From an uncultured Pelagibacteraceae bacterium (GTDB lineage Bacteria; Pseudomonadota; Alphaproteobacteria; Pelagibacterales; Pelagibacteraceae): 64,000 bases of DNA. Made by a program: the position numbers and the translations under genes. Location: contig CACJKF010000001.1 in the NCBI GenBank assembly GCA_902593905.1, positions 349,248 through 413,247 on the forward strand, in the 5' to 3' direction. The notes beneath the pieces are model-generated. The model made no database searches and was not told the DNA's origin. It worked only from the letters and a program-made list of their open reading frames with translations. Positions 28,263 to 38,650 of this stretch are shown piece by piece; the stretch's first letter is position 1, and every line of letters starts with the position of its first letter.

Positions 28263-29964
28263 GTCTCTTAAAACAAATCAAACTAGTTTTTATTTTGAAG
28301 ATTATTTAGAAACAAATAAAAAAAATAAATCTTTTAAAAAAAAATTTTTGTTAATGGATAGAATTTATTTATTATTTTTTTTATTTTTTTCTTTAATCTT
28401 TATATTTAGTATTAGAATTATTAATATTTCATTAAATAAAATAGAAATACAAAACCAAGAACATATACAAAGTAACTTTTCTTTGCTGAGAAGGGACATT
28501 GTTGATAGAAACGGGACTTTAATATCTCGAAATATAAAATCTTTTCATGCTGCAGTTAACCCATCTCTTATTAAAAATAAAAATAATTTCTTAATTAAAT
28601 TAAGGTTAAATTTTCCAGAATTACCAACAAAAAAAATTATACAAAATCTTGATGAAGGAAAATATTTTTATTTAAAAAAACGCATTAGTCAAAAAGAAAA
28701 AGAAAAACTTTGGAGTTTGGGAGAAAAGGGAATAATTTTTGAACCATTTCAATCACGAATTTATATACATTCAAATTTATTTAGCCATGTCATAGGTCAG
28801 GTTGATTATGATAATTACGGAATTTCAGGAATAGAAAAATATCTAGACAAAGAATTAAAAAATAAAAATTTAGCAAATAAACCTTTAAAATTAACATTAG
28901 ATACAAATATTCAATATTTAATCAATAAAGAGCTAAAAAATTCTTTAAAAACTTTTGATGCTACTGGAGGTGGCGCATTACTCATGAACGTTGAAAATGG
29001 TGAAATTCTATCTTTAGTTTCTCTTCCTGACTTTGATATAAATGAAAGGGCTATTATTAAAGATAAAAAGTATATTAATAAAATTACCAAAGGTGTTTAC
29101 GAGCTTGGATCAATTTTCAAAACTTTCACTTTAGCTCTTGCTTTAGATAATGATTTAGTAACTAGCCAAACAATAATTAAAAATATTCCACGATCTATAC
29201 AATGTTCAAAATATAAAATATCCGATATAAAAGAATTTCCAAAAAACTTAACAGTTGAAGACATATTAATTAGATCATCAAATATTGGCACATTGTTAAT
29301 TGCAAGAAAAATTGGGCAAGAGAAATTTCAAAAGTTCTTTGATAAAACAAAATTACTTGAAAGTCCAAATTTACAAATAGAAGAGGTTGGAAATCCACTA
29401 AGTTTTAAATGGAACAAATGTAAATTAGAAACTATCTCATTTGGACATGGTATTACAACTACCCCTTTGCAAGTAGTAACTGTTTACGCCGCATTAGTAA
29501 ATGGAGGCAATATAATTAGTCCTAGTCTAATTAAAAGTGAGCCTCAGCAAAATTACGAAAAGCTAATCTCACAAAAAACAAGTGAAAATTTAAATTACAT
29601 TCTAAGAAAAGTGGTAACAGATAAAGATGGGACTGCGAGCCTCGCAGACGTTCACGGATACTATGTTGGTGGAAAAACTGGAACATCTCAGAATTATCAA
29701 AATAAAAGTGAAAATTTAAATACTTTTATTTCTGTTTTTCCATCACAAAAACCGAAATATGCTTTATTAGTGATGCTTGAAAATCCTAAAGTCGCAAAAG
29801 ATTTAATTTATAATTACAGAGGAGCAAAAATTAAAGGTACTAGAAATGAAGCTGGATGGAACTCAGTATATGTAGCGGGCAAAATAATAAAAAAAATCGG
29901 ACCAATTTTAGCCATAAAGAGCGGAGATTTTAATCAACAATATGTTTCTAGAAAAGATAATTAA
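28237..29964 (+). CDS. ftsI: Division-specific penicillin-binding transpeptidase FtsI (PBP3)
   Basis: FtsI cross-links septal peptidoglycan together with FtsW. The 575 residues contain a basic N-terminus, one membrane span at about 42-62, a PBP dimerisation domain (RRDIVDRNGTLISRN), and the transpeptidase domain. The three active-site motifs are SIFK (S292 nucleophile, K295), SSN (347-349) and KTG (480-482). It overlaps ftsL by 26 bases and the murE-murF fusion by 23. Complete. Confidence 0.95.
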   Translation: MRKKNKKNKSLKTNQTSFYFEDYLETNKKNKSFKKKFLLMDRIYLLFFLFFSLIFIFSIRIINISLNKIEIQNQEHIQSNFSLLRRDIVDRNGTLISRNIKSFHAAVNPSLIKNKNNFLIKLRLNFPELPTKKIIQNLDEGKYFYLKKRISQKEKEKLWSLGEKGIIFEPFQSRIYIHSNLFSHVIGQVDYDNYGISGIEKYLDKELKNKNLANKPLKLTLDTNIQYLINKELKNSLKTFDATGGGALLMNVENGEILSLVSLPDFDINERAIIKDKKYINKITKGVYELGSIFKTFTLALALDNDLVTSQTIIKNIPRSIQCSKYKISDIKEFPKNLTVEDILIRSSNIGTLLIARKIGQEKFQKFFDKTKLLESPNLQIEEVGNPLSFKWNKCKLETISFGHGITTTPLQVVTVYAALVNGGNIISPSLIKSEPQQNYEKLISQKTSENLNYILRKVVTDKDGTASLADVHGYYVGGKTGTSQNYQNKSENLNTFISVFPSQKPKYALLVMLENPKVAKDLIYNYRGAKIKGTRNEAGWNSVYVAGKIIKKIGPILAIKSGDFNQQYVSRKDN

Positions 29965-32695
29965 AAATCCTCAGAAAGAAAAAAAAAAAATTCGTGTAAA
30001 AGGATTAGAAATAAATAGTAAAAAAATAAAAAAAGGATACATTTTTTTTGCTATCAAAGGCCAAAAATTCAATGGTGAAAAATTTATAAATGAAGCAATA
30101 AAGAATGGCGCTATAGCAATAGTATGTGCAAAAAACTGCAAGTATAAGAATAAGAAAATTCCAATAATTAAAACAAACAAAATAAGACAATTATTAAGCG
30201 AAACCTCATCAAATTTTTATAAATCGAAACCTAAAAATATAATTGCTGTTACCGGGACTAATGGGAAAACCTCTGTAGCAGATTTGTTTTATCAAATCTT
30301 AAGTTTAAATAAAGTTCCCGTAGCAACCATTGGTACTTTAGGAGTAAAATATAAATCTAAAAAAATTAAGTTAAATTTAACATCCCCAGATACTATTAAG
30401 CTTCATCAAATACTAAATAAGATAAAAAAAAACAAAATAGAAAATGTTATTATAGAAGCATCTAGCCATGGTTTACATCAAAATAGGATTGATCATTTAA
30501 ATTTAAAAGCTGGTATTTTTACTAATTTTAGTCAAGATCATCTTGATTATCATAAAACAATGCAATCTTATTTGAACTCTAAGATGATCCTATTTAAAAA
30601 GATTATTAAAAAGGGCAAAACAATTATATCTGATAGTTCAATTAAAGAGTTTTCACTATTAAAAAAAATTTCAAAAGAAAGAAATTTGCATTTAATTGAC
30701 ATTTCTGGAATTAAAAAAAAATTAATTAAAAATAAAAAACTAAAACTACATGAATTCCAATTTAAAAATTTATCAATGGCTATTGTAGCGGCTCAATTAT
30801 GTAATTTAAAAGAAAGTAAAATTTACAACTCTCTTCATAAATTAAAAAATATTAATGGAAGACTAGAGTTAGTTAAAACTTTTAAAAATAATGTTAAGGT
30901 ATTTATAGATTTTGCACATACACCTGATGCTTTGAAAAAATCATTGGAAGCATTGAAAAACTTTTATGGAAAAAATATTTCTTTAGTGTTTGGTTGTGGA
31001 GGTGATAGAGATTTTAAAAAAAGACCATTAATGGCAAGAATAGCAAGTTCAAATTGTAAAAAGGTTTACGTGACAGATGACAACCCAAGAAATGAAAGTC
31101 CCGAGAAAATTAGAAGAATTATCTCTAAAAATATTAAAAATCAAAATTGTTTTAATATTGGCAATAGAAAAAAAGCAATTTTAGCCTGCATTAAAAATGC
31201 AGAACCAAATGAAATTATTCTTGTAGCTGGCAAAGGTCATGAAGAAGAACAAATTTATAAGAATAAAATAATAAATATTTCTGATAAAAAAATAGTTGAT
31301 AATATTTATCTTGATACAAAAAATAAATCACATAAAAAACTAACTTTTCATGAAAATCAAAAAATTATCTATGAAATTAAAAAAGGACTTAAAGTAGGTA
31401 ATTTTCATGGAGTAGCGATAGATTCAAGGAAAATAAAAAAAGGCAACCTATTTTTAAGAATTAAAGGGTCAAACTATGATGGAATAAAATTTGCCGCTAA
31501 AGCGCTTGATAAAGGTGCAAAATATATTGTCTCCTCAATCATTTTAAAAAAATTTAAAAAAAAATTTATACAGGTAAACAATGAAATAAGCTTTCTTAAT
31601 AATTTTGCAATTAAAAAAAGAAAAAATACAACAGCGAAAATTTTAGCCATTACAGGAAGTGCTGGAAAAACCTCTTTGAAAAATTTAATAAGAGAATTAT
31701 TACAAAATTTTGGTGAAACGTCTTATTCTCCAAGATCTTACAACAACCATTTTGGTGTTCCCTTAAGTCTTTCTAATTTAAATTCGAAACATAAATTTGG
31801 TGTATTTGAAATAGGAATGAGTAAAGCAGGCGAAATCAATAAATTATCAAAACTTGTAAGGCCACATATTGGAATAATTACAAATATTGGAGAGGCTCAC
31901 ATTGAAAATTTTAAAAATTTAAATGGTATTGCTAAAGCCAAAGGAGAGATAATAAATAATATTGAAGAAGGAGGTTCTGTAATATTAAATAGAGATGATA
32001 AATTTTTTAACTACCTAGAAAAAAAAGCCAAATCAAGAAATTTAAGAGTAATTTCATTTGGTATGAACAAAAAGTCTAACATCTATCTAATCAAAAATTT
32101 TAAAAATAAAAAATTAGTTATTAAAGCAAATAATCAATTTATTCATTTAAAGATTAAAAATATAAATATTTATAACGTATTAGCATCATTGGCTGTTTTA
32201 ATAGAATTAAATCTAGATTTTGGAAAAGTAATTAATTTGTATAATAGTTACGAACCAACTGAAGGAAGAGGTAAAATCTATAATATCAAAAGATATAAAA
32301 AAAATTTTAAATTAATAGATGAAAGCTACAACGCTAATCCACTATCTGTTAAAAATGCAATTTATAATTTCAATTTGATAAAAAAACAAAATTTCAAAAA
32401 ATATTTACTTTTAGGGGACATGCTCGAACTTGGAAAAAAATCTGATTATTTACACAAAAATTTATCAAAAGTTATTAACAGCTCTGATATAGATAAAGTG
32501 TTTATTAAAGGCGATAAAACCTTAGTTACTTTTAAAAACATAATAAAAGAAAAGCGTGGAAATATTTTTCAACAAGAAGAAGATATAGATTTTACTTTAA
32601 AAAATATTATAGCTAATAATGACTATTTAATGATTAAAGGATCTAATGCTACTGGTTTAAATACTTTGAGCAGAAAGATTATAAAAGGTTACTAA
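29942..32695 (+). CDS. murEF: Fused MurE-MurF ligase
   Basis: A single 917-codon frame encodes two successive peptidoglycan precursor ligases. Residues 1 to about 455 are MurE, which adds the diamino acid to UDP-MurNAc-Ala-Glu. The P-loop is TGTNGKT (104-110), and VTDDNPRNESP carries the DNPR motif (380-383) associated with meso-diaminopimelate. Residues about 465-917 are MurF, which adds D-Ala-D-Ala. The P-loop is TGSAGKT (571-577), followed by YNNHFGVPLSLS and DESYNANPLS. Both halves look catalytically complete, and there is no stop or frame break. Separate murE and murF are usual; fusions are known in some bacteria. It ends on the base before the mraY start. Confidence 0.95.
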   Translation: MFLEKIIKNPQKEKKKIRVKGLEINSKKIKKGYIFFAIKGQKFNGEKFINEAIKNGAIAIVCAKNCKYKNKKIPIIKTNKIRQLLSETSSNFYKSKPKNIIAVTGTNGKTSVADLFYQILSLNKVPVATIGTLGVKYKSKKIKLNLTSPDTIKLHQILNKIKKNKIENVIIEASSHGLHQNRIDHLNLKAGIFTNFSQDHLDYHKTMQSYLNSKMILFKKIIKKGKTIISDSSIKEFSLLKKISKERNLHLIDISGIKKKLIKNKKLKLHEFQFKNLSMAIVAAQLCNLKESKIYNSLHKLKNINGRLELVKTFKNNVKVFIDFAHTPDALKKSLEALKNFYGKNISLVFGCGGDRDFKKRPLMARIASSNCKKVYVTDDNPRNESPEKIRRIISKNIKNQNCFNIGNRKKAILACIKNAEPNEIILVAGKGHEEEQIYKNKIINISDKKIVDNIYLDTKNKSHKKLTFHENQKIIYEIKKGLKVGNFHGVAIDSRKIKKGNLFLRIKGSNYDGIKFAAKALDKGAKYIVSSIILKKFKKKFIQVNNEISFLNNFAIKKRKNTTAKILAITGSAGKTSLKNLIRELLQNFGETSYSPRSYNNHFGVPLSLSNLNSKHKFGVFEIGMSKAGEINKLSKLVRPHIGIITNIGEAHIENFKNLNGIAKAKGEIINNIEEGGSVILNRDDKFFNYLEKKAKSRNLRVISFGMNKKSNIYLIKNFKNKKLVIKANNQFIHLKIKNINIYNVLASLAVLIELNLDFGKVINLYNSYEPTEGRGKIYNIKRYKKNFKLIDESYNANPLSVKNAIYNFNLIKKQNFKKYLLLGDMLELGKKSDYLHKNLSKVINSSDIDKVFIKGDKTLVTFKNIIKEKRGNIFQQEEDIDFTLKNIIANNDYLMIKGSNATGLNTLSRKIIKGY

Positions 32696-33781
32696 ATGTT
32701 ATTTCATTTTTTCACATCACTAATTGATCAATATTCTTTTTTTAATGTTTTCAAATACCTTACTTTTAGAACAGGCTTATCAGTAATGACTTCCTTGATA
32801 ATTGTGTTTCTAATTGGTGGTCCATTAATTAAATTATTTTCTGAGAAAATGATAACTGGCCCGATAAGACAAGATGGCCCAATTGATCATATAGTTAAAA
32901 AATCTGGCACGCCAACAATGGGTGGAGTAATAATAATAATTGGAATAATTTCTAGTACGTTGCTTTGGTCTGACCTTAGAAATATTTATATTTGGACATT
33001 AATATTTGTATCATTAAGTCTCGGGGCGTTAGGTTTTTTGGATGATATGCTAAAAATCAAATTAAAAAATTCTAGTGGACTTAAATCAAAATATAAATTT
33101 TCAGGCCAATTAATTATTGGTGCTCTGACATTATTAATTTTAATTAAATATTCCGACCATACTTATATTTATAATCTCTATTTTCCTTTCTTTAAAAATT
33201 TAATTATATACCTCGGATTATTTTTCATACCTTTTGGTTTATTTGTGATTATTGGAGCATCAAACGCAGTTAATTTAACGGATGGATTAGACGGATTAGC
33301 AACAGTTCCAGTAATGTTAGTAGCGTTATCATTTACATTAATTTCATATGTTGTAGGAAATACAATTTTTTCCGAATATCTCCAAATTCAATACATTCCT
33401 GACGTGGGTGAACTCTCAATTTTTTGTGGCTCTATTGTTGGAGCTTGTCTAGGTTTTTTATGGTACAACGCCCCTCCAGCAAAAATTTTTATGGGTGATA
33501 CGGGTTCGCTTTCATTAGGAGGATCATTAGCAACAGTAGCGATAATAGTAAAACATGAAATAGTTTTAGCAATAATAGGAGGTTTATTTGTTTTAGAAAC
33601 AGTTTCAGTGATTATCCAAGTTATATCTTTTAAGTTAACTGGAAAAAGAATTTTTAAAATGGCTCCTATTCATCACCACTTTGAAAAAAAAGGATGGGCC
33701 GAGTCTACAATAGTAATTCGTTTTTGGATCATAGCTATAATTTTAGCTTTAATAGGATTAGCGACTCTCAAATTAAGGTAG
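32696..33781 (+). CDS. mraY: Phospho-N-acetylmuramoyl-pentapeptide transferase
   Basis: MraY joins UDP-MurNAc-pentapeptide to undecaprenyl phosphate, forming lipid I in the inner membrane. The 361-residue polytopic protein has about ten hydrophobic spans and the diagnostic motifs LGFLDDMLK, NLTDGLDGLA, MGDTGSLSLGG and the histidine triad MAPIHHHFE. It starts immediately after the fusion gene and runs directly into murD. Confidence 0.97.
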   Translation: MLFHFFTSLIDQYSFFNVFKYLTFRTGLSVMTSLIIVFLIGGPLIKLFSEKMITGPIRQDGPIDHIVKKSGTPTMGGVIIIIGIISSTLLWSDLRNIYIWTLIFVSLSLGALGFLDDMLKIKLKNSSGLKSKYKFSGQLIIGALTLLILIKYSDHTYIYNLYFPFFKNLIIYLGLFFIPFGLFVIIGASNAVNLTDGLDGLATVPVMLVALSFTLISYVVGNTIFSEYLQIQYIPDVGELSIFCGSIVGACLGFLWYNAPPAKIFMGDTGSLSLGGSLATVAIIVKHEIVLAIIGGLFVLETVSVIIQVISFKLTGKRIFKMAPIHHHFEKKGWAESTIVIRFWIIAIILALIGLATLKLR

Positions 33782-33784
33782 TTG

Positions 33785-35068
33785 ATGACCCATAATAACA
33801 TAAAAGATCTATCTTTTCTTGTTTACGGTTTAGGATTAACAGGAAAGTCTGTAGTAAATTTTTTTGAAAAAAAAAAAATTAAAAACTACAAAGTTTGGGA
33901 TGATAAAAATAAAAATTTGTACAAAAACAAAAGACCCCATAATTTAAATAAGGCATTAAAAGAAGCAAACTTTATTGTCTTGAGTCCTGGAATTAGTTTA
34001 AAAAAATTAAAAAAAAATAACCAACTTATTAAATATAAGAGCAAGATTATAACTGATATTGATTTAGTCTTTTTATCAAAAAATTTTTTTAAAAGCATCA
34101 TTGTTACAGGTACTAACGGAAAATCTACCACATGCAAAGTTTTAGATCACGTATTGAAAAAGAACAAATTTAAAACAATACTAGGTGGAAATATTGGGAC
34201 TCCACTTCTTAATTTAAACATAAGAAAAAATAATTTTTTAATTATAGAGGCCTCATCATTCCAACTTGCCTATTCTAAATTTATATGTCCTGATTATGCA
34301 ATATTATTAAATATTTCAAATGATCATTTAGATTGGCATGGAAATATGAAAAATTATATTAATTCGAAATTTAGACTTTTTAGCTTTCAAAAAAAACACC
34401 ATTATGCTCTACTTAATGATAATCTTAAATTAAATTTTAAAAAAAGAAATTTTTTGGGAAAGTTAATAATCCCGAAATTAAGTGATTATAAAAAAATAAA
34501 GTCTAAAATTAATAATTCTTATCTTAAATTAAAAATAAATGATGAAAATATGTCATATGTTTTTAAACTTTCAAAATTACTTAAAATAAGTGAGAAGCTT
34601 TTTCTAAAATCACTAAATTCTTTTTCTGGCCTACCTCATAGATATGAAATTTTTTTAAAAAAAAAGAACTGTATTTTTATAAATGACTCAAAAGCTACAA
34701 CATTTCAGGCAACTAAATATGCTTTAAAAAACACGAAAAACATTTTTTGGATAGTTGGGGGTTTGCCAAAAAAAAAAGACAAATTTGATTTTAAAAATCT
34801 TAAAAAAAATATTATTAAAACTTACATAATTGGAAAAAATACCCGTTTTTTTAGACATCAAATTCAAAATAAATTAAAATTCATAATTACAAAAAATTTA
34901 AAAAATTCAATAATACAAATTATTAGAGATATAAAATTTTTCAATAAACAATATAATACAATTTTATTAAGCCCTGCCTCAGCTTCATTTGATCAATTCT
35001 TAAATTTTGAAAAACGAGGAAATGAATTTAAGAAACTAAGTAATTTTTATGCAAAAAAATATATTTAA
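33785..35068 (+). CDS. murD: UDP-N-acetylmuramoylalanine--D-glutamate ligase
   Basis: MurD adds D-glutamate to UDP-MurNAc-Ala. The protein shows an N-terminal nucleotide-sugar domain (VYGLGLTGKSVVNFF), the ATP loop VTGTNGKSTTCKVL, the NISNDHLDWH motif and the C-terminal LPHRYEIF...FINDSKAT signature. It is Lys/Asn/Phe-rich and at 427 residues slightly short. The ATG at 33785 is preferred over an in-frame TTG at 33782. It overlaps ftsW by 20 bases. Confidence 0.93.
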   Translation: MTHNNIKDLSFLVYGLGLTGKSVVNFFEKKKIKNYKVWDDKNKNLYKNKRPHNLNKALKEANFIVLSPGISLKKLKKNNQLIKYKSKIITDIDLVFLSKNFFKSIIVTGTNGKSTTCKVLDHVLKKNKFKTILGGNIGTPLLNLNIRKNNFLIIEASSFQLAYSKFICPDYAILLNISNDHLDWHGNMKNYINSKFRLFSFQKKHHYALLNDNLKLNFKKRNFLGKLIIPKLSDYKKIKSKINNSYLKLKINDENMSYVFKLSKLLKISEKLFLKSLNSFSGLPHRYEIFLKKKNCIFINDSKATTFQATKYALKNTKNIFWIVGGLPKKKDKFDFKNLKKNIIKTYIIGKNTRFFRHQIQNKLKFIITKNLKNSIIQIIRDIKFFNKQYNTILLSPASASFDQFLNFEKRGNEFKKLSNFYAKKYI

Positions 35069-36176
35069 ATTTAGCTATATTAATTATTGGCGCAATATAG
35101 ACAAAAAAATTTTTTTTTGCTTTATAACACTCTTTTTTCTTGGATTGTTTTTTTCATTTTCTTCTACATCGTCTCTGGCAGGAGAACGCTTAAATAAAGA
35201 CTTTTATTTTTTTTTTTCTAAGCATCTCATTTTTACTTTGCTTGCTTTAATAATCATGCTTTCTATATCGATGATAGAAACGTCTATTCTCAAAAGGTTT
35301 ATTGTTCCTTTGTTTATAATTTCTTTTATTTTACTTGCTTTGGTGCCCCTAGTTGGTGTTGAAGTAAAGGGAGCTAAAAGGTGGCTAGATTTTTACTTTT
35401 TTAGATTACAACCAATTGAAGTTTTAAAACCTTTTTTTATTTTGGCCACAGTAAAAATTTTAACTTTAGAAAAATTTAAAAATACCCAAGTTAAATATCT
35501 TTTTAGCTTTTTATTATTGTCATCGGTTATAATTTTGTTAATCGATCAACCAGATCTAGGTCAAACTATTTTGCTTGTAGGAAGTTGGATTGCAACAGTT
35601 TTCATTTCTGGTGTAAGTTTTTTATATGTAATTGGTTTTTTTTCAGTTTTTTTAATTTTGATAAGTTCTTTGTTATATTTAATGCCTGAAAAATTTGGAT
35701 ATATTATTAATCGTCTTGTTTCGTTTATTGATCCTAGTAATGGAGATAAATTTCAATCAACTTCAGCTATGGATGCAATAAAACTTGGCGGTTTAACTGG
35801 ACAAGGTATGGGTGAGGGTATTTTAAAAGAAAGCGTACCAGAGGCACACACCGATTATATTATTGCGATAATTTCAGAAGAATACGGTTCAGTTATTTCA
35901 ATTATTATCATATCTATTTTTTTGTATATTTCTTTTAGAATTATAAAAAATTGTCTTAATCAAGAAGATCATTTGATAAAAATATCCTTATGCGGTCTAG
36001 CTACATTACTTATTTTTCAGACATTTATTCACGTCGGTGTAAATACTAACTTAATACCAACAACCGGAATGACATTACCATTTTTAAGTTATGGGGGGTC
36101 ATCTTTAATTGGCAGCGCTATCCTTGCAGGAGTTATATTAAATTATACAAAAAATAGTACTTATCTGTATGAATAA
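35049..36176 (+). CDS. ftsW: Septal peptidoglycan glycosyltransferase FtsW
   Basis: FtsW is the SEDS-family polymerase of septal glycan strands and works with FtsI. The 375-residue polytopic protein shows SEDS features: GAKRWLDF in the periplasmic loop, the RLQPIEVLKPF helix, DQPDLGQTILLVGSW with the conserved acidic residue, QGMGEGILKESVPEAHTDYI and TTGMTLPFLSYGGSSL near the C-terminus. It overlaps murD and murG by 20 and 8 bases. Confidence 0.94.
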   Translation: MQKNIFKFSYINYWRNIDKKIFFCFITLFFLGLFFSFSSTSSLAGERLNKDFYFFFSKHLIFTLLALIIMLSISMIETSILKRFIVPLFIISFILLALVPLVGVEVKGAKRWLDFYFFRLQPIEVLKPFFILATVKILTLEKFKNTQVKYLFSFLLLSSVIILLIDQPDLGQTILLVGSWIATVFISGVSFLYVIGFFSVFLILISSLLYLMPEKFGYIINRLVSFIDPSNGDKFQSTSAMDAIKLGGLTGQGMGEGILKESVPEAHTDYIIAIISEEYGSVISIIIISIFLYISFRIIKNCLNQEDHLIKISLCGLATLLIFQTFIHVGVNTNLIPTTGMTLPFLSYGGSSLIGSAILAGVILNYTKNSTYLYE

Positions 36177-37266
36177 AAAAATTAAAGCACTCGTAGCAGT
36201 TGGCGGAACTGGTGGCCATGTTTTTCCAGGTTACAATTTGGCAAACCATTTGAGTAATTCAAACTATAACGTGAAACTTGTGACTGATAGAAGAGGCTTG
36301 AAATTTATTAAAGATTTAAGAGATTTAAAGGTTTTTGTGCTTCCATCATCACCATTTATTAAAAAAAATATATTATCTATATTTTATTCAACTCTATTAA
36401 TAATATATTCTGTATTTAGGTCTATCATTTTTTTAATTCAACAAAAACCAAATATTGTATTTGGTATGGGTGGCTATGCGTCTTTTCCAATCTGCGTAGC
36501 TGCTTATATATTGAAAATTAAATTTATTTGTTACGAAAACAACCTTGTAATAGGTAGGGCTAATAAAATTTTGTTACCTTTTGCTGAGAAAGTTCTTGTA
36601 TCTTATAATGAAGTAGAGGGAATTCAAAAAAAGTATCTAAAAAAAGTAATTGAAATAGGCAATATAATTAAAGAAGAAATTATAAACTTATCTGATAATT
36701 TCAGAAAACCAGAAAGTATTAAAAAGTTAAATTTACTAATTCTTGGCGGTAGTCAAGCGGCAAAAGTATTTGCCGAGTCTCTTCCAAACATTTTCAGAAA
36801 ATGCACAAACTATGGTATTTCTTTAAAGATTTATCAACATTGTTTACCTGATCAAAACGAAATGCTAAAATTATTTTATGAGAAACATAAAATAGATTAT
36901 GAAATTTTTAATTTTAGCTATAATCTAATAGAGTATTTTTCTCAGACAAATCTAGCAATTACTAGATCTGGCTCATCAATGTTGGCAGAACTCACCAACG
37001 CTAATATACCATTTATTTCTGTACCATTGCCTTCTTCAGCAGATAACCATCAATTAAAAAATGCAATTTTTTATGAAAGAAAAAAATGTTCTTTTTTAAT
37101 AGAGGAAAAGGATTTGAATGATAAATTGTTTTACCTTATTAAAGAAATTTACGAAAATAACTCAAAATTAGATGAAATAATAAAACAACAGAGACAATTT
37201 TCTGACAAAAAAGTCTACGAAAATATTAACAAGGTTTTAAAAGATCTCAATGATGAAAAAAATTAA
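36169..37266 (+). CDS. murG: Undecaprenyl-PP-MurNAc-pentapeptide GlcNAc transferase
   Basis: MurG adds GlcNAc to lipid I, making lipid II on the inner face of the membrane. The 365-residue GT-B protein begins AVGGTGGHVFPGYNLA, the glycine loop of the family. It continues with FGMGGYASFPICVAA, ENNLVIGRANK, and in the donor domain LGGSQAAKVF and ITRSGSSMLAELT followed by PLPSSADNHQLKNA. Complete, and overlapping its neighbours by 8 and 17 bases. Confidence 0.94.
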   Translation: MNKKIKALVAVGGTGGHVFPGYNLANHLSNSNYNVKLVTDRRGLKFIKDLRDLKVFVLPSSPFIKKNILSIFYSTLLIIYSVFRSIIFLIQQKPNIVFGMGGYASFPICVAAYILKIKFICYENNLVIGRANKILLPFAEKVLVSYNEVEGIQKKYLKKVIEIGNIIKEEIINLSDNFRKPESIKKLNLLILGGSQAAKVFAESLPNIFRKCTNYGISLKIYQHCLPDQNEMLKLFYEKHKIDYEIFNFSYNLIEYFSQTNLAITRSGSSMLAELTNANIPFISVPLPSSADNHQLKNAIFYERKKCSFLIEEKDLNDKLFYLIKEIYENNSKLDEIIKQQRQFSDKKVYENINKVLKDLNDEKN

Positions 37267-38650
37267 CTTAGGACAAAAAGAAATCATCCACTTTGTAGGC
37301 ATAGGTGGAATAGGTATGAGTGGATTGGCCCAGATTATGAAAAATATGGGGTTTAGAATTCAGGGCAGCGATCAATTTAGAAATAAAAATACTGCAAGTT
37401 GTAAAAAAATTGGAATTAAAATTTTTATCGGTCATTCAAAAAAAAATGTTAAGAGTTCAACTATTTTAGTTAGATCATCAGCAATAAAAAATACCAATTG
37501 TGAGATTGAATATGCAAGAAATAAAAAAATTCCAATATACTCTAGAGCAGAAGTTTTGGCTGATGTAGTATCCTTAAAAAAAAATATTATTATTACTGGT
37601 TCTCATGGAAAAACAACAACTACATCATTAATATCAAGAATTCTTTCTGACCAAAAGTTAGACCCGACAATTATAAATGGAGGTGTAATTAATTCATTAC
37701 AAAGTAATGCAAAATTAGGTGGCGGAGAATGGGCCATTCTTGAAGCCGATGAATCAGATGGAAGTTTTTTAAAGTTACCTATTAATTATTCTGTTGTTAC
37801 CAATATAGATTATGAACACATTGATTACTATAAAAGTTTTAAAAACTTAGAATTATCTTTTAAAAAATTTATAGAAAAAACACCCCCCACGGGGAAATCA
37901 ATAATTTGTATAGACAACAATAATTTAAAAAAGATATTAGGTAAAATTAAGAATAAAAATATTATTACTTATGGTGAAAGTAAAAATTCGGATTATAAAA
38001 TTTCAAATATTCGCTATAAAGTGAATTTTAGTGTTTTTGATCTAAGCTTTAAAGATATCAAAAAAAAAACGAAAAAAATAAAGAATATTCAACTTAAGTT
38101 ACTTGGAAAACACAATGTTTTGAATGCAACTGCTGCTGTGACCGTATGTTTAAATCTAGGCGTTGATCAAAACATAATCAAAAAGTCATTAAAAAAATTT
38201 TCTGGTGTGCAAAGAAGAATGACAAGGATATTTTCAAAAAATCAAAATGATTTTTATGATGATTACGCCCATCATCCAACAGAAATTACGTCAATTCTAG
38301 AGGGAGTTAAGAATGTTTACAAAGATAGGAAAATTGTTTCAGTATTTGAACCACACAGATATTCGAGAGTTTTATCATTAAAAAATGAATTTGCGAAATC
38401 ATTTACAAAATCTGATTTAGTTTTACTTTGCCCATTGTATGCAGCGGGTGAGAAAAAAAATTTAAGATATAACCAAAATAAATTCGCACAAATGATTTCT
38501 AAATTGTCTAAAACCCAGGTAGTAATTATACGAAATCAAAATGAGTTTTTTAATTATTTTAAAAAAAATTTAATTATTAATGAGATAATAATAGGCATGG
38601 GCGCTGGATCAATCTCTAAATGGATGAGAGAAATAAAATCTGTTTTATGA
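37250..38650 (+). CDS. murC: UDP-N-acetylmuramate--L-alanine ligase
   Basis: MurC starts the stem peptide by adding L-alanine to UDP-MurNAc. The 466 residues contain IHFVGIGGIGMSGLAQIM, the ATP loop TGSHGKTTTTSLI, EADESDGSF, NIDYEHIDYY, the arginine motif FSGVQRRMTRI and YDDYAHHPTEI. All are in the usual places. The stop overlaps the murB ATG as ATGA, showing tight coupling. Confidence 0.96.
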   Translation: MMKKINLGQKEIIHFVGIGGIGMSGLAQIMKNMGFRIQGSDQFRNKNTASCKKIGIKIFIGHSKKNVKSSTILVRSSAIKNTNCEIEYARNKKIPIYSRAEVLADVVSLKKNIIITGSHGKTTTTSLISRILSDQKLDPTIINGGVINSLQSNAKLGGGEWAILEADESDGSFLKLPINYSVVTNIDYEHIDYYKSFKNLELSFKKFIEKTPPTGKSIICIDNNNLKKILGKIKNKNIITYGESKNSDYKISNIRYKVNFSVFDLSFKDIKKKTKKIKNIQLKLLGKHNVLNATAAVTVCLNLGVDQNIIKKSLKKFSGVQRRMTRIFSKNQNDFYDDYAHHPTEITSILEGVKNVYKDRKIVSVFEPHRYSRVLSLKNEFAKSFTKSDLVLLCPLYAAGEKKNLRYNQNKFAQMISKLSKTQVVIIRNQNEFFNYFKKNLIINEIIIGMGAGSISKWMREIKSVL

